Assembly (NCBI GenBank): GCA_016720635.1
Contig: JADKKF010000010.1
Span: forward strand, 1 to 64,000
DNA length: 64,000 nucleotides
Reading direction: 5' to 3'
Source: Saprospiraceae bacterium
Lineage (GTDB): Bacteria; Bacteroidota; Bacteroidia; Chitinophagales; Saprospiraceae
Made by a program: the position numbers and the translations under genes. How positions within the stretch are numbered: position 1 is the first letter of the stretch; each line of letters starts with the position of its first letter. The notes below the pieces were generated by a model. That model was given only the letters and a program-made list of their open reading frames with translations. It searched no databases and was not told the DNA's origin. Positions 1-7,552 of this stretch are shown here, piece by piece.

Positions 1-1357
1 TCCTCATCATGGTTGATTCCAGCGCTTTGAATTGTATCACGTAAGTACCCGCGTATAATTTTTGAACATCAAAAAAACCAATGGTCTGGCCCTTGAATAT
101 TTTGGTTTCTTGGATCAATTTTCCTTGAATATCCATCAATTTTAATTCAATATCTTGATTGTTGATATCACCAATTTGGATTGCTATCAGGTCAGAAGCT
201 GGGTTGGGAAATAAATTGATATTTAATTCTGAAAATAATTTCGATGAAGTCGATAATACAGGATTATAAATGGTGGTGCTTTCAGATATAGATGTAACTT
301 TTGTACCCGTTTTGTTGCCATAATAGGTCGGCCCAATCAAATATGGGTAGGCAGAGTTGTGGTTTGCATCCACAGTAGCAAAATAACAATAAATTCCATT
401 CGGATATTCAGGTGTCACACAAAATCGCCCATTATGCTCGTCCAAATAACTAGGATCGGCTGGATGAGCCACCCATTCGTAATCTTCGCGAAAGGAACCT
501 AGTGGATAGGTCGCACTCACAGGAGGCCCATCAGAAACGTCCGTTCCGTTAGCATGGTGAGTCCTCAATGTAATATTTCTCAATTGATAGCCAGATTTTA
601 TTCTAGTTATGCCACCCGTGCCATCTGTATTGGCATAGCCATATGCTCCATAAACAGGAAATCCATCATAAGCAAATCCAATCAATGGTGAATGTTTCGA
701 GGGATTGATAGTATATAAACCGTCCGAATCATACAAGTTGCAAACGGTTGAAATTACATTCAAATCTAAATCAAAGGCGCTTGGGTTTTGATGGTGGTGA
801 TAGTTGGTTCCAGCTGGGTGTCCTTTAGCGCAGTCAAATCCATGTCTTTCGTAAACTATGGCATCGCGATTCCAGGACTGAGTGGTGCCAATTCCTCCAG
901 GACATGGTGGATTGCCAGGGCCTCCACACCAAGCATTAGTTGTAGCATTCCAAGCGACGCCATCCCTATAGTCAAACATGGCCACACCATTGATGAAAAT
1001 GCCAATATTTCCGCCCTGAGTAGCGGTTTTGGTACCCGTGTTTTCTGTCGGATTAAGGGGCAATTTGAATATTGCATTTTGGTTTCCTGCTTGATTGGGA
1101 TTGTTGTCTTGATAAGGGCCAACTTTATAAGCGGGAAGCCCAGTTGCATTGATATATACGTTAGTAGTAGAATATCTAACTTGCTGACAATTGACTAATA
1201 TTCCATGCGAAATAGGGGTTGAGTTTCCAGCGATATAATAAAATCCAGTCTGTGTATTGTTCTGCAGCCAAGAGGTGATGGCAGGGTTTAACTGAGCAAT
1301 GCTGATTGTCTTGATTAATAAAGTCAATGATAAAATAGCCCATAATTTCTTTTTCAT
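1..1357 (-). CDS. Secreted YHYH-domain protein with T9SS sorting domain (3' end cut by window)
   Basis: About 452 codons are open from the ATG at 1357 to the window edge, so only the last few residues are missing. Residues 1-21 form a signal peptide (MKKKLWAILSLTLLIKTISI, then AQ). The body matches the YHYH domain family (seen: GTNYHHHQNPSAFDLDL, HSPLIGFAYDGFPVYGAYG, WNRDAIVYERHGFDC), whose biochemical role is not established; the histidine-rich loop suggests metal binding, which is inference. The end (FPNPASD, then DVQKLYAGTYVIQFKA) is a T9SS type A sorting domain, so the protein should cross the outer membrane and be released or anchored. It is strongly similar to the next gene upstream (1985-3016) through the whole YHYH part, but lacks that copy's extra fibronectin-like segment. 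It sits downstream of an ECF sigma/MbnP/MbnH gene run on the same strand. Confidence 0.88.
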   Translation of the reverse strand, partial: MKKKLWAILSLTLLIKTISIAQLNPAITSWLQNNTQTGFYYIAGNSTPISHGILVNCQQVRYSTTNVYINATGLPAYKVGPYQDNNPNQAGNQNAIFKLPLNPTENTGTKTATQGGNIGIFINGVAMFDYRDGVAWNATTNAWCGGPGNPPCPGGIGTTQSWNRDAIVYERHGFDCAKGHPAGTNYHHHQNPSAFDLDLNVISTVCNLYDSDGLYTINPSKHSPLIGFAYDGFPVYGAYGYANTDGTGGITRIKSGYQLRNITLRTHHANGTDVSDGPPVSATYPLGSFREDYEWVAHPADPSYLDEHNGRFCVTPEYPNGIYCYFATVDANHNSAYPYLIGPTYYGNKTGTKVTSISESTTIYNPVLSTSSKLFSELNINLFPNPASDLIAIQIGDINNQDIELKLMDIQGKLIQETKIFKGQTIGFFDVQKLYAGTYVIQFKALESTMMR

Positions 1358-1372
1358 AAAATTTAATTTTGG

Positions 1373-1984
1373 TTAGTGTACGACGTTGATTTTGTGCATA
1401 CTGTTGTGACTGCCGTCTGATACTTTTACTATATAAGTTCCGTTATACAAAGTCTGAATGTCCATAAAACTGATGGTGCTTCCTGGTAAGATTTGTGTTT
1501 CTCGCAAAAGGGATCCATTTAGGTCATAGAGTTGTATTCTCATCAAGGAGGTTACTAAGCCAGACGCTTGAATAGCAATGAATTCCGAACTTGGGCTTGG
1601 GAAAATTGTCACTTTATGCGCAGCATCTTTCCCTTGTATTCCTATTATTTTACTGTATTTTGAGCTTCCATCATAATCGGTTTGAAGAAGTCTATAGTAT
1701 AATTGTCCTTGCGGGAAGCCCTTGTCTTCGTATTGATAATAAGTGTCTTCGGTGCTATTTCCTTTGGATTTTAGAATACCTATACTTGTAAAATTTTTGC
1801 CATCAACAGACCTTTCTATCGTGAAATAATCATTGTTAACTTCTGAGGATGTAATCCAGTTCAGTCGAATTATACCCTTGGATTCATAGGCTTTAAATTC
1901 TAGCAATTCTATCGGTAGAGGTTGTGCGTAAGTAGTAGTGCTTTCAGAAACTGAGGTAACTTTTGCTCCCGACTTATTTCCATA
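1373..1984 (-). pseudogene. Detached C-terminal part of the second YHYH protein (fibronectin-like plus T9SS type A domain)
   Basis: This stretch is in exactly the same reading frame as the YHYH gene at 1985-3016 and continues it after a single TAA. Its first codons (YGNKSGAKVTSVSESTT) align with the first YHYH copy, which reads YYGNKTGTKVTSISESTT with TAT where this copy has TAA. It then carries an extra segment of about 100 residues (PIELLEFKAY, TSSEVNNDYFTIERS, YYRLLQTDYDG) typical of the region that precedes T9SS sorting domains, and ends in a type A sorting domain (MDIQTLYNGTYIVKVSDG). An internal start at 1906 is possible but would give a protein without a signal peptide. Most likely it is the severed tail of one 547-codon gene, caused by a nonsense change or by a base error. 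Confidence 0.75.
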
Positions 1985-3016
1985 TTAAGTAGGCCCAATG
2001 AGATAAGGATAAGCTGAATTGTGATTGGCATCAACAGTCGCAAAGTAACAATAGATTCCTGCTGGGTATTCGGGCGTCACACAAAATCGTCCGTTGTGCT
2101 CGTCGAGATAACTTTGATCGGAAGGATGAGAAACCCACTCATAATCCTCTCTAAATGTCCCTAATGGGTAAGTGCTGCTCACCGCAGGTCCATCGGGTAC
2201 ATCCGTCCCATTGGCATGGTGTGTTCTTACAGTAATATTTCTCAATTGATAACCCGATTTAATCCGTGTGATGCCTCCAGTACCGTTGGTATTGGCATAG
2301 CCATATGCTCCATAAACAGGAAATCCATCGTAAGCAAAGCCAAGCAGGGGTGAATGTTGCGAGGGATTAATAGTATATAATCCATCGGAATCATACAAGT
2401 TGCAAACTGTAGAAATCACATTTAAATCTAAGTCAAAAGCACTGGGATTTTGATGGTGGTGATAATTGGTGCCCGCTGGATGGCCTTTGGCGCAATCGAA
2501 TCCCAGCTTTTCATATACTATGGCATCTCTATTCCACGACTGGGTGGTTCCTGCGCCCCCTGGACAAGTAGGGTTGCCAGGGCCTCCACACCAAGCGTTG
2601 GTAGAAGTATTCCATGCCACGCCATCTCTATAATCAAACATGGCCACACCATTGATGAAAATGCCAATATTGCCTCCTGAAGTAGCTGTTTTAGTTCCTG
2701 TATTCTCAGTTGGATTGAGGGGCAATTTGAATATCGCATTTTGGTTTCCAGCCTGGCCTGGATTGTTATCTTGATAAGGACCTACTTTATAGGCTGGCAT
2801 CCCAGTTGCATTAACATATACGCTCGTGGTAGAATATCTAACTTGTTGACAATTGACTAATATTCCATGCGAAATAGGGGTTGAGTTTCCAGCGATATAA
2901 TAATAGCCTGTAGTAGTTGTATTTTGAAGCCAAGAAGTTATAGCGGGGTTAGTTTGTGCTTTTATCCCAGAAAAGCACATGAAAATGCAAATCAGGATTA
3001 ATAGTTCTTTCTTCAT
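1985..3016 (-). CDS. Secreted YHYH-domain protein, second copy, stopped before its sorting domain
   Basis: 343 residues: signal peptide (MKKELLILICIFMCFSGIKA, then Q), then a complete YHYH domain with the same landmarks as the copy at 1-1357 (HPAGTNYHHHQNPSAF, GFAYDGFPVYGAYGYAN, YLDEHNGRFCVTPEYPAG). It ends at a TAA directly after YLIGPT, where the sister copy has a tyrosine codon; the same frame continues to 1373 with a T9SS tail. As written, the product would be exported to the periplasm but not secreted by T9SS. The gene lies 48 nt downstream of the MbnH-like di-heme gene and on its strand, so cotranscription with the sigma-factor block is likely. The YHYH family has no settled function. 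Confidence 0.85.
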   Translation of the reverse strand: MKKELLILICIFMCFSGIKAQTNPAITSWLQNTTTTGYYYIAGNSTPISHGILVNCQQVRYSTTSVYVNATGMPAYKVGPYQDNNPGQAGNQNAIFKLPLNPTENTGTKTATSGGNIGIFINGVAMFDYRDGVAWNTSTNAWCGGPGNPTCPGGAGTTQSWNRDAIVYEKLGFDCAKGHPAGTNYHHHQNPSAFDLDLNVISTVCNLYDSDGLYTINPSQHSPLLGFAYDGFPVYGAYGYANTNGTGGITRIKSGYQLRNITVRTHHANGTDVPDGPAVSSTYPLGTFREDYEWVSHPSDQSYLDEHNGRFCVTPEYPAGIYCYFATVDANHNSAYPYLIGPT

Positions 3017-3064
3017 AAATATTAAATTGATTGTTTTATCGGATGCTTAGACGATTAATTGTTT

Positions 3065-4093
3065 TCATTCCTTCGCTCCCATGGATATTTTTTTGAATTG
3101 ATGTTTTTTATCAAATACAAAGTTTGGATCATTTAAAGTTAATAAAAATGCTATGAGATCTACTTTTTCATTTGAATTCAATTTTATGGGATTGTCTTGA
3201 ATGGGAGATTTATTCGGGGTCTTGTAAAGTCTTTCTGTATAGTGATTTATGACTTCCTTTAATGATCTAAAGCGGCCATCGTGCATATAAGGGTAGGTGT
3301 AGGATAAATTGCGTAGGCTGGGTACCTTGAATTTCATTTTGTCGGATTCTACTTGAGAAATATTGAATCTCCCTAGATCATTTAGTGTAGAATCGAGCGG
3401 TAATCCATTGTCTTGAATAGTATAATTTGAAAATAATGGCTCTTGGTGACAACTGTTGCAATTTTTCAAAAATAGCTCATAACCATTTTTTTCTTGATGG
3501 GTAAATTGGTCCTTTCCTGAAACAACGAGATCGTATTTGCTACCAGCTGATATTAAAGTGAGCTGAAATTGGGATAAAGCCTTCAATATTCGCGAACTGG
3601 TGATTTTAGGATCTTTAAATACTTGGTTGAATCGTGATTTATATTCTTTCGAAGCATTTAATTTCTCGATGACCTCTTTGATGGAACTGCCCATTTCTTT
3701 GTGACTTGTGATTGGGGCTAAAGCTTGAACGTCGAGATGATTGATGGCACCATCCCACATAAATAATTTGTGCCAGGCTAAATTGAATAGGGCAGGAGCA
3801 TTTCTAGTACCTATTGAATCAAATATTCCGTGACTTAAGTCGTGATCAGTATGCGCAAAAGCGTTGAAAGGAGAATGGCAAGATGCGCAAGAAATACTAT
3901 TGTCCCTTGAGAGAATTGGATCATAAAATAACGCTCGACCTAGCTCTATCGCAGCGCTATCCAAAGGATTTTTATTGAAATTATAAATCGGTTTGGGAAA
4001 ATGTGGTGGCTGATCAAATAGTGGATAGGATGCGATATAATCAAATGACAGCATCAAAAAAGCACAAATGAATATAACTAAAAATTTTTGCAT
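3065..4093 (-). CDS. MbnH-like di-heme protein of the cytochrome c peroxidase/MauG superfamily
   Basis: 342 residues with an N-terminal export segment (hydrophobic to about residue 22) and two c-type heme sites: CASCH at 69-73 and CNSCH at 212-216. Other family landmarks are FYDPILSRDNSISCASCH, the GTRNAPALFNLAW segment and PYMHDGRFRSLKEV near 269. The superfamily includes bacterial cytochrome c peroxidases and the MauG/MbnH enzymes that modify tryptophan residues in partner proteins through high-valent hemes. Its start overlaps the stop of an MbnP family gene (shared base 4093), the arrangement known for MbnP/MbnH pairs, so an MbnH-type role on that partner is favoured over a peroxide-scavenging peroxidase. 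The specific activity is inference. Confidence 0.85.
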   Translation of the reverse strand: MQKFLVIFICAFLMLSFDYIASYPLFDQPPHFPKPIYNFNKNPLDSAAIELGRALFYDPILSRDNSISCASCHSPFNAFAHTDHDLSHGIFDSIGTRNAPALFNLAWHKLFMWDGAINHLDVQALAPITSHKEMGSSIKEVIEKLNASKEYKSRFNQVFKDPKITSSRILKALSQFQLTLISAGSKYDLVVSGKDQFTHQEKNGYELFLKNCNSCHQEPLFSNYTIQDNGLPLDSTLNDLGRFNISQVESDKMKFKVPSLRNLSYTYPYMHDGRFRSLKEVINHYTERLYKTPNKSPIQDNPIKLNSNEKVDLIAFLLTLNDPNFVFDKKHQFKKISMGAKE

Positions 4094-4764
4094 TAATCCG
4101 TGATTTTAAATATACCGGCCAATCTATCCGCAATTTCGATTGCATGCACGCTTGGAGACATTACATTGTATGTTTGTGAGATGTCAATGTATTTAAATAA
4201 TTCATCTATTTGGATATTAACATTTTTTATTTTTGAAAAATTTCCCTTTAATTCAATGCACCTCTGTGCGGCAAAAGGCTGCAAATAACCTCCGATATGC
4301 CAATAGAACTTATGGAGCCTAGCTGGGCAATTTGTAGCTATTCCTTCGAGTTTAAAATTAATATAACCGCTTTGCCATGTCCAATACATCCCATGCACAG
4401 GGTCCAAATCCCCATCCAATGCACCAGCAACATTTGTAACGCTATCGATACCTATTTTGAAGGTAATTCTGTCAAAAGTACTCTTTGTATTCGTGAAAAT
4501 TTTCAATGAATTCGAATCTGAAACATCGATCAGAAAAACTTTTTGGTCAGGTCGATGGATTAAAGAGTCTTTTAAGAAAAATGATAAATCTGCAATGTAA
4601 AATTTTAAATTGGTAAATGTTATTTTGTCATTTCCTAGGGTATATTCGGTGTTTAATTCTAAATGATGATTGCCAAATTTAGGGACGAATTGGATAGAAT
4701 GGAAATCCTGAGCCTCTGCTTTTATAGCCAATAGCGATAAGAAAACGACAAGCCATCTAATCAT
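4093..4764 (-). CDS. MbnP family copper-binding-type protein
   Basis: 223 residues with a signal peptide ending near residue 18 (IKAEA, then Q). The family signature is visible: FTNLKFYIADLSF near 51-63, MYWTWQSGYINFKLEG at 126-141 and FYWHIGGYLQPFAAQRCIEL at 153-172. In Methylosinus trichosporium the MbnP protein binds copper after a conserved tryptophan is turned to kynurenine by the di-heme partner MbnH; the W-containing MYWTW motif here is the obvious candidate site. No methanobactin precursor or biosynthesis genes are present in the window, so this belongs to the broad family outside methanobactin loci. It overlaps the MbnH-like gene by one base and the Spy-like gene by four, which indicates translational coupling. 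Metal specificity cannot be read from the sequence. Confidence 0.85.
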   Translation of the reverse strand: MIRWLVVFLSLLAIKAEAQDFHSIQFVPKFGNHHLELNTEYTLGNDKITFTNLKFYIADLSFFLKDSLIHRPDQKVFLIDVSDSNSLKIFTNTKSTFDRITFKIGIDSVTNVAGALDGDLDPVHGMYWTWQSGYINFKLEGIATNCPARLHKFYWHIGGYLQPFAAQRCIELKGNFSKIKNVNIQIDELFKYIDISQTYNVMSPSVHAIEIADRLAGIFKITD

Positions 4765-5222
4765 CTCTTTTGATTTTCCATAACCTTTTTGTGATTGAAT
4801 ATTTTGGTTAAATCCTTGGCCAACGCCTGAAAATCTCCGACTTGTTCTGGTTTGCAGAGCTTTTTGATGTCTTGAAAATGCCTAAAATGTATGGTCTCTA
4901 TCTCTTGTTGTATTTTTCCAATCTCTAATGCTATCGAATCAGATTTTGTACTGGGCTGATCTTCTAGCAACAATTGGTACAATTCATTTTTCAGTTCTAG
5001 TATTTTGGAATCATTCTTTTTGACGTCTATTCTGTGCTGATCGATCATTTTTTGGTAATCAACGATCTGATTTTGGTCAAAATGAAGTTTTTCGATGATG
5101 ACATTCTTTGGTCGATCGGGGTCTATTCGTCCTTTCGGTTTTTTTAATAAAAAAAATAATAATGCGACATTGCAAATTGCAAGTAACAAGATGATTGAGA
5201 GAAGGAAATTATTTTTATTCAT
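4761..5222 (-). CDS. Spy/CpxP-like periplasmic protein (heavy-metal sensor family type)
   Basis: 153 residues from the ATG at 5222. An upstream ATG at 5258 exists but would overlap the preceding gene by 44 nt, and the product from 5222 begins with a clean membrane anchor (residues 5-25), so 5222 is preferred. The rest is charged and strongly helical, with FDQNQIVDYQKMIDQHR, a middle helix (ILELKNELYQLLLEDQ) and HFRHFQDIKKLCKPEQ. This resembles the LTxxQ/CpxP/Spy group, in which helical periplasmic proteins buffer unfolded proteins or metals and modulate envelope-stress sigma factors. Placed two genes after an ECF sigma factor, it probably contributes to signal sensing. It overlaps the small membrane gene before it by 8 nt. 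Family membership is judged by pattern only. Confidence 0.65.
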   Translation of the reverse strand: MNKNNFLLSIILLLAICNVALLFFLLKKPKGRIDPDRPKNVIIEKLHFDQNQIVDYQKMIDQHRIDVKKNDSKILELKNELYQLLLEDQPSTKSDSIALEIGKIQQEIETIHFRHFQDIKKLCKPEQVGDFQALAKDLTKIFNHKKVMENQKR

Positions 5223-5478
5223 GGTAAAGCGCGTTGTTATTGTCTTTAAGTAATTCATTCAATTGGGCCATCTGTTGTGTATCTTGGATCCGACTTGAGA
5301 TGAAATATATTTCTCCAAAAACAAGCCCGAGAATCAAGGCAACCGCGATACCTACTTTATACATGGGTACAACTTTGGCAACCCTGTTTTCAAGTCTTTT
5401 TGTGATTTTATCAAAAACCGAATCGGAAATTTCGACCTTTTTGATTTTTTTTAATAAATGTAGATTGTCGTTTTTCAT
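5215..5478 (-). CDS. Small single-pass membrane protein, possible anti-sigma component
   Basis: 87 residues: a lysine-rich cytoplasmic-type N-terminus (residues 1-35, LLKKIKKVEISDSVFDKIT), one membrane segment at about 40-60 (VGIAVALILGLVFGEIYFIS) and a short polar tail. I do not recognise a named domain. Small proteins of this plan commonly sit between an ECF sigma gene and a Spy-like gene in Bacteroidota, and a role in holding the sigma factor at the membrane is a reasonable guess. It starts 37 nt after the sigma gene stop and overlaps the next gene by 8 nt (its TAA lies inside the ATGAATAA start of that gene). Confidence 0.7.
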   Translation of the reverse strand: MKNDNLHLLKKIKKVEISDSVFDKITKRLENRVAKVVPMYKVGIAVALILGLVFGEIYFISSRIQDTQQMAQLNELLKDNNNALYHE

Positions 5479-5515
5479 AATTATTTAGACGATTTTATTT
5501 TGGGAATCCTTCTTT

Positions 5516-6019
5516 TTATAACATTTTTTTTAAAGTTGATTTTGCTCTTTGAAACAAGGATTCAATGGCTCCTTCGCTCAAATTCATGATTTGGGCGACC
5601 TCTTTCTGTGGTAAGTCTTCGATTTTTAGTAGGATAATTGCCGTTTTTTGTTGCTCGGGTAATTGATAGATTTTGCGCATTAACTCTTTGAGAGCTTCCT
5701 TATTTTCCATTTCTAATCCGGGGTGGTTGAAGTCACTTAAAGTGGGATTTGATTCTGAGTCTTTTGACCCTATAATATTGGACCAAAAACTTCTCTTCTT
5801 CCTCTGCTTGGATTTAATATAATCTAATGACTGATTGATCGTAATTCTGTAAATCCATGTTTTGATATCCGCTTCTTGTTTGAAATCTTTGGAGTGCTGG
5901 AACACCTTAACGAATACATCTTGAGTAATCTCTTCTGCTTCTTCAATATTATTGGTGTATTGCAATGCCAAATTGAACACGAGATTTTTGAATTGGTGAT
6001 ATAATATTTCTATGTTCAA
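5516..6019 (-). CDS. ECF-type RNA polymerase sigma factor
   Basis: 167 residues, the usual length for extracytoplasmic-function sigma factors. Region 2 is clear (FNLALQYTNNIEEAEEITQDVFVKVF near 15-40, then IKTWIYRITINQSLDYIKS) and region 4 is a helix-turn-helix (LPEQQKTAIILLKIEDLPQKEVAQIMNLSEGAIESLFQRAKSTL). No signal-sensing extension is seen. As first gene of the run that continues with a small membrane protein, a Spy-like protein, MbnP, MbnH and the YHYH genes, it probably controls its own operon. Which signal it answers is not visible. Confidence 0.93.
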   Translation of the reverse strand: MNIEILYHQFKNLVFNLALQYTNNIEEAEEITQDVFVKVFQHSKDFKQEADIKTWIYRITINQSLDYIKSKQRKKRSFWSNIIGSKDSESNPTLSDFNHPGLEMENKEALKELMRKIYQLPEQQKTAIILLKIEDLPQKEVAQIMNLSEGAIESLFQRAKSTLKKML

Positions 6020-6043
6020 GGCTATTTTGGTATTATCTCCTAG

Positions 6044-6056
6044 ATCTTTTTAAGAT
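6044..6056. promoter_or_regulatory. Short palindrome upstream of the ECF sigma gene
   Basis: ATCTT-TTT-AAGAT lies 25 nt upstream of the sigma gene start. It could be an operator or part of an ECF promoter, but it is short and AT-rich, so chance is a real alternative. Confidence 0.2.
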
Positions 6057-6071
6057 TTTTCATTTTAATAC

Positions 6072-6104
6072 AAAAAAGCAAAGGGTGACTTTGAGAGCCA
6101 CCCT
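6072..6104 (-). terminator. Intrinsic terminator of the carbonic anhydrase operon
   Basis: On the minus strand, AGGGTGGCT-CTCAA-AGTCACCCT forms a 9-bp stem with one mismatch, followed by TTTGCTTTTTTG. It lies about 145 nt after the carbonic anhydrase stop and just upstream of the sigma-factor operon, separating the two minus-strand units. Confidence 0.7.
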
Positions 6105-6247
6105 CGTTTCCTTTGAATTTTTATCACACAAAATTAGTAGAAAAACTAGAATTTACTAATCAGGTGATCGCTTGAACTTGGAAAATTATAGGAAATAGCA
6201 ATTTATTACTCCCAAGTTCTCAATTTTGGACACAACCGATTTGAATA

Positions 6248-6871
6248 TCAATTGTAAAAAGATACGATACCTGTTTCTACATCATATAGCCCTCCTATGA
6301 TGATGATATTTCCTTGGAGTTCTAATTCGGCTATTATGGGGCTTTCTCTTCTGATGCGTTCTATGGTCAGATGTACGTTAAGTTCTGTTACGTTATTGAC
6401 AAAATTAGGGTTTGAACCATCCCTGTTTTCAGTAGTTGTTTTCTCAAGAAATATTGCTGGTTGGATTTTGTTGAGCAATGTGGTCAAATTTCCCATTTCG
6501 ACGTGATTGCAAGCACCGACGATGGCTCCACATTTCGTATGGCCGAGTACGACTAACACCTTGGTTCCGACAACTTTTGTAGCAAATTCCATACTGCCTA
6601 AAATGTCTTCGTTCAAGATATTCCCGGCTATTCGGATGCTAAAGATATCTCCTAGCCCTTGGTCGAAAATGAGTTCGGCAGAGGTGCGGCTGTCGATACA
6701 GCTTAGGATCGTCGCGAATGGAAATTGCCCAGCTGATGTTTCATTTACCTGTTGAAGTAAATTTCTATTTGCCTTAAGATTGTTAACGAATCTTTGATTT
6801 CCTTCTTTCAGAATTTGAAGGGCCGCCTGGGGGGTTAAACTGCTTTGAGTTTCTTTTGAATGTGTGCGCAT
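6248..6871 (-). CDS. Beta-class carbonic anhydrase
   Basis: 207 residues, catalysing interconversion of CO2 and bicarbonate. The zinc site of the beta class is complete: C58-x-D60-x-R62 in LSCIDSRTS, and H111-x-x-C114 in LGHTKCGA. GDIFSIRIAGNI and GSMEFATKVVGTKVLVVLGH are standard family segments. No signal peptide is seen, so it should be cytoplasmic. It is the last gene of a run with a bestrophin-like channel, TerC and a DUF2490 protein; the gap to DUF2490 is 21 nt. With a putative anion channel in the same unit, a role in bicarbonate supply or pH homeostasis is likely. Confidence 0.93.
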   Translation of the reverse strand: MRTHSKETQSSLTPQAALQILKEGNQRFVNNLKANRNLLQQVNETSAGQFPFATILSCIDSRTSAELIFDQGLGDIFSIRIAGNILNEDILGSMEFATKVVGTKVLVVLGHTKCGAIVGACNHVEMGNLTTLLNKIQPAIFLEKTTTENRDGSNPNFVNNVTELNVHLTIERIRRESPIIAELELQGNIIIIGGLYDVETGIVSFYN

Positions 6872-6892
6872 AATGTTTAAGATTTAGTTAAG

Positions 6893-7552
6893 TTAAAAAT
6901 TATTTAATAGGATTATTTGACATTGATTGCGGTTGCTGGACTCGAGTGACTGTGCCATATATCCAGCCTCCAACCTGATATTTTTGCCAAAGACATAACC
7001 CAATGCTCCATACAATCTATTTCTATCGAAAATGGGTGATTTGGTATTTAAAAATATTTCATTATAGAGTGAAGCGTATAAGGCTTTTTTCTCCAAAATT
7101 TTCTTGTTTAGTGGAATGTTTATCCCTAGAAAATATCTAAATCTCAGTCGGAAATCAGTCTCGAGTATCCTTTGCTCAAAGCGATATCGGTGTTGAATGA
7201 ATATCCTTCCAAAGTTTTGACGGGTGATGAATTGTTGAAAGATGCGATGCTCATTACTGGCTTTTTTATCATCAGAATCATTCAAGTAATTGCTGGAATG
7301 AAAATAGGCGTATCCTACCAAGAGATTGTTATTGGACTCTGAAAGATTGTAGCCGATTCCTGTGCGAATAACCAATTGTTGTAGGTCGCCAACGAAATTG
7401 TAGTTCCTATATTGAAACTCGTGGTGAAGGATCCACCCGTTTTTTAGTTTTTGATTGCCAAAATATACAAACCAATTGCCTATGTCAGAGGGTTGACCTG
7501 AAGCTATAAATGCCATTTTTAAAAATAAAAAAAGCAACATTTTATTTTTCAT
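6893..7552 (-). CDS. DUF2490 outer-membrane beta-barrel-like protein
   Basis: 219 residues with a signal peptide (ends near MAFIASGQ, residue 20) and the DUF2490 pattern: GNWFVYFGNQKLKNGWILHH, IRTGIGYNLSESNNNLLVGYAYF, then FQQFITRQNFGRIFIQHRYRFEQR and an alternating strand-rich C-terminus ending in IILLNNF. The family is thought to be small outer-membrane barrels of unknown function. It overlaps the terC gene by 11 nt and precedes the carbonic anhydrase by 21 nt, so it is cotranscribed with both. It might give the small solutes of this operon a route through the outer membrane, but nothing in the sequence proves this. Confidence 0.85.
   Translation of the reverse strand: MKNKMLLFLFLKMAFIASGQPSDIGNWFVYFGNQKLKNGWILHHEFQYRNYNFVGDLQQLVIRTGIGYNLSESNNNLLVGYAYFHSSNYLNDSDDKKASNEHRIFQQFITRQNFGRIFIQHRYRFEQRILETDFRLRFRYFLGINIPLNKKILEKKALYASLYNEIFLNTKSPIFDRNRLYGALGYVFGKNIRLEAGYMAQSLESSNRNQCQIILLNNF

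Noticed and set aside
4093..4764. Methanobactin biosynthesis cluster
   Set aside because: Only the MbnP/MbnH part is present; no precursor peptide, MbnB or MbnC genes are visible in the window.
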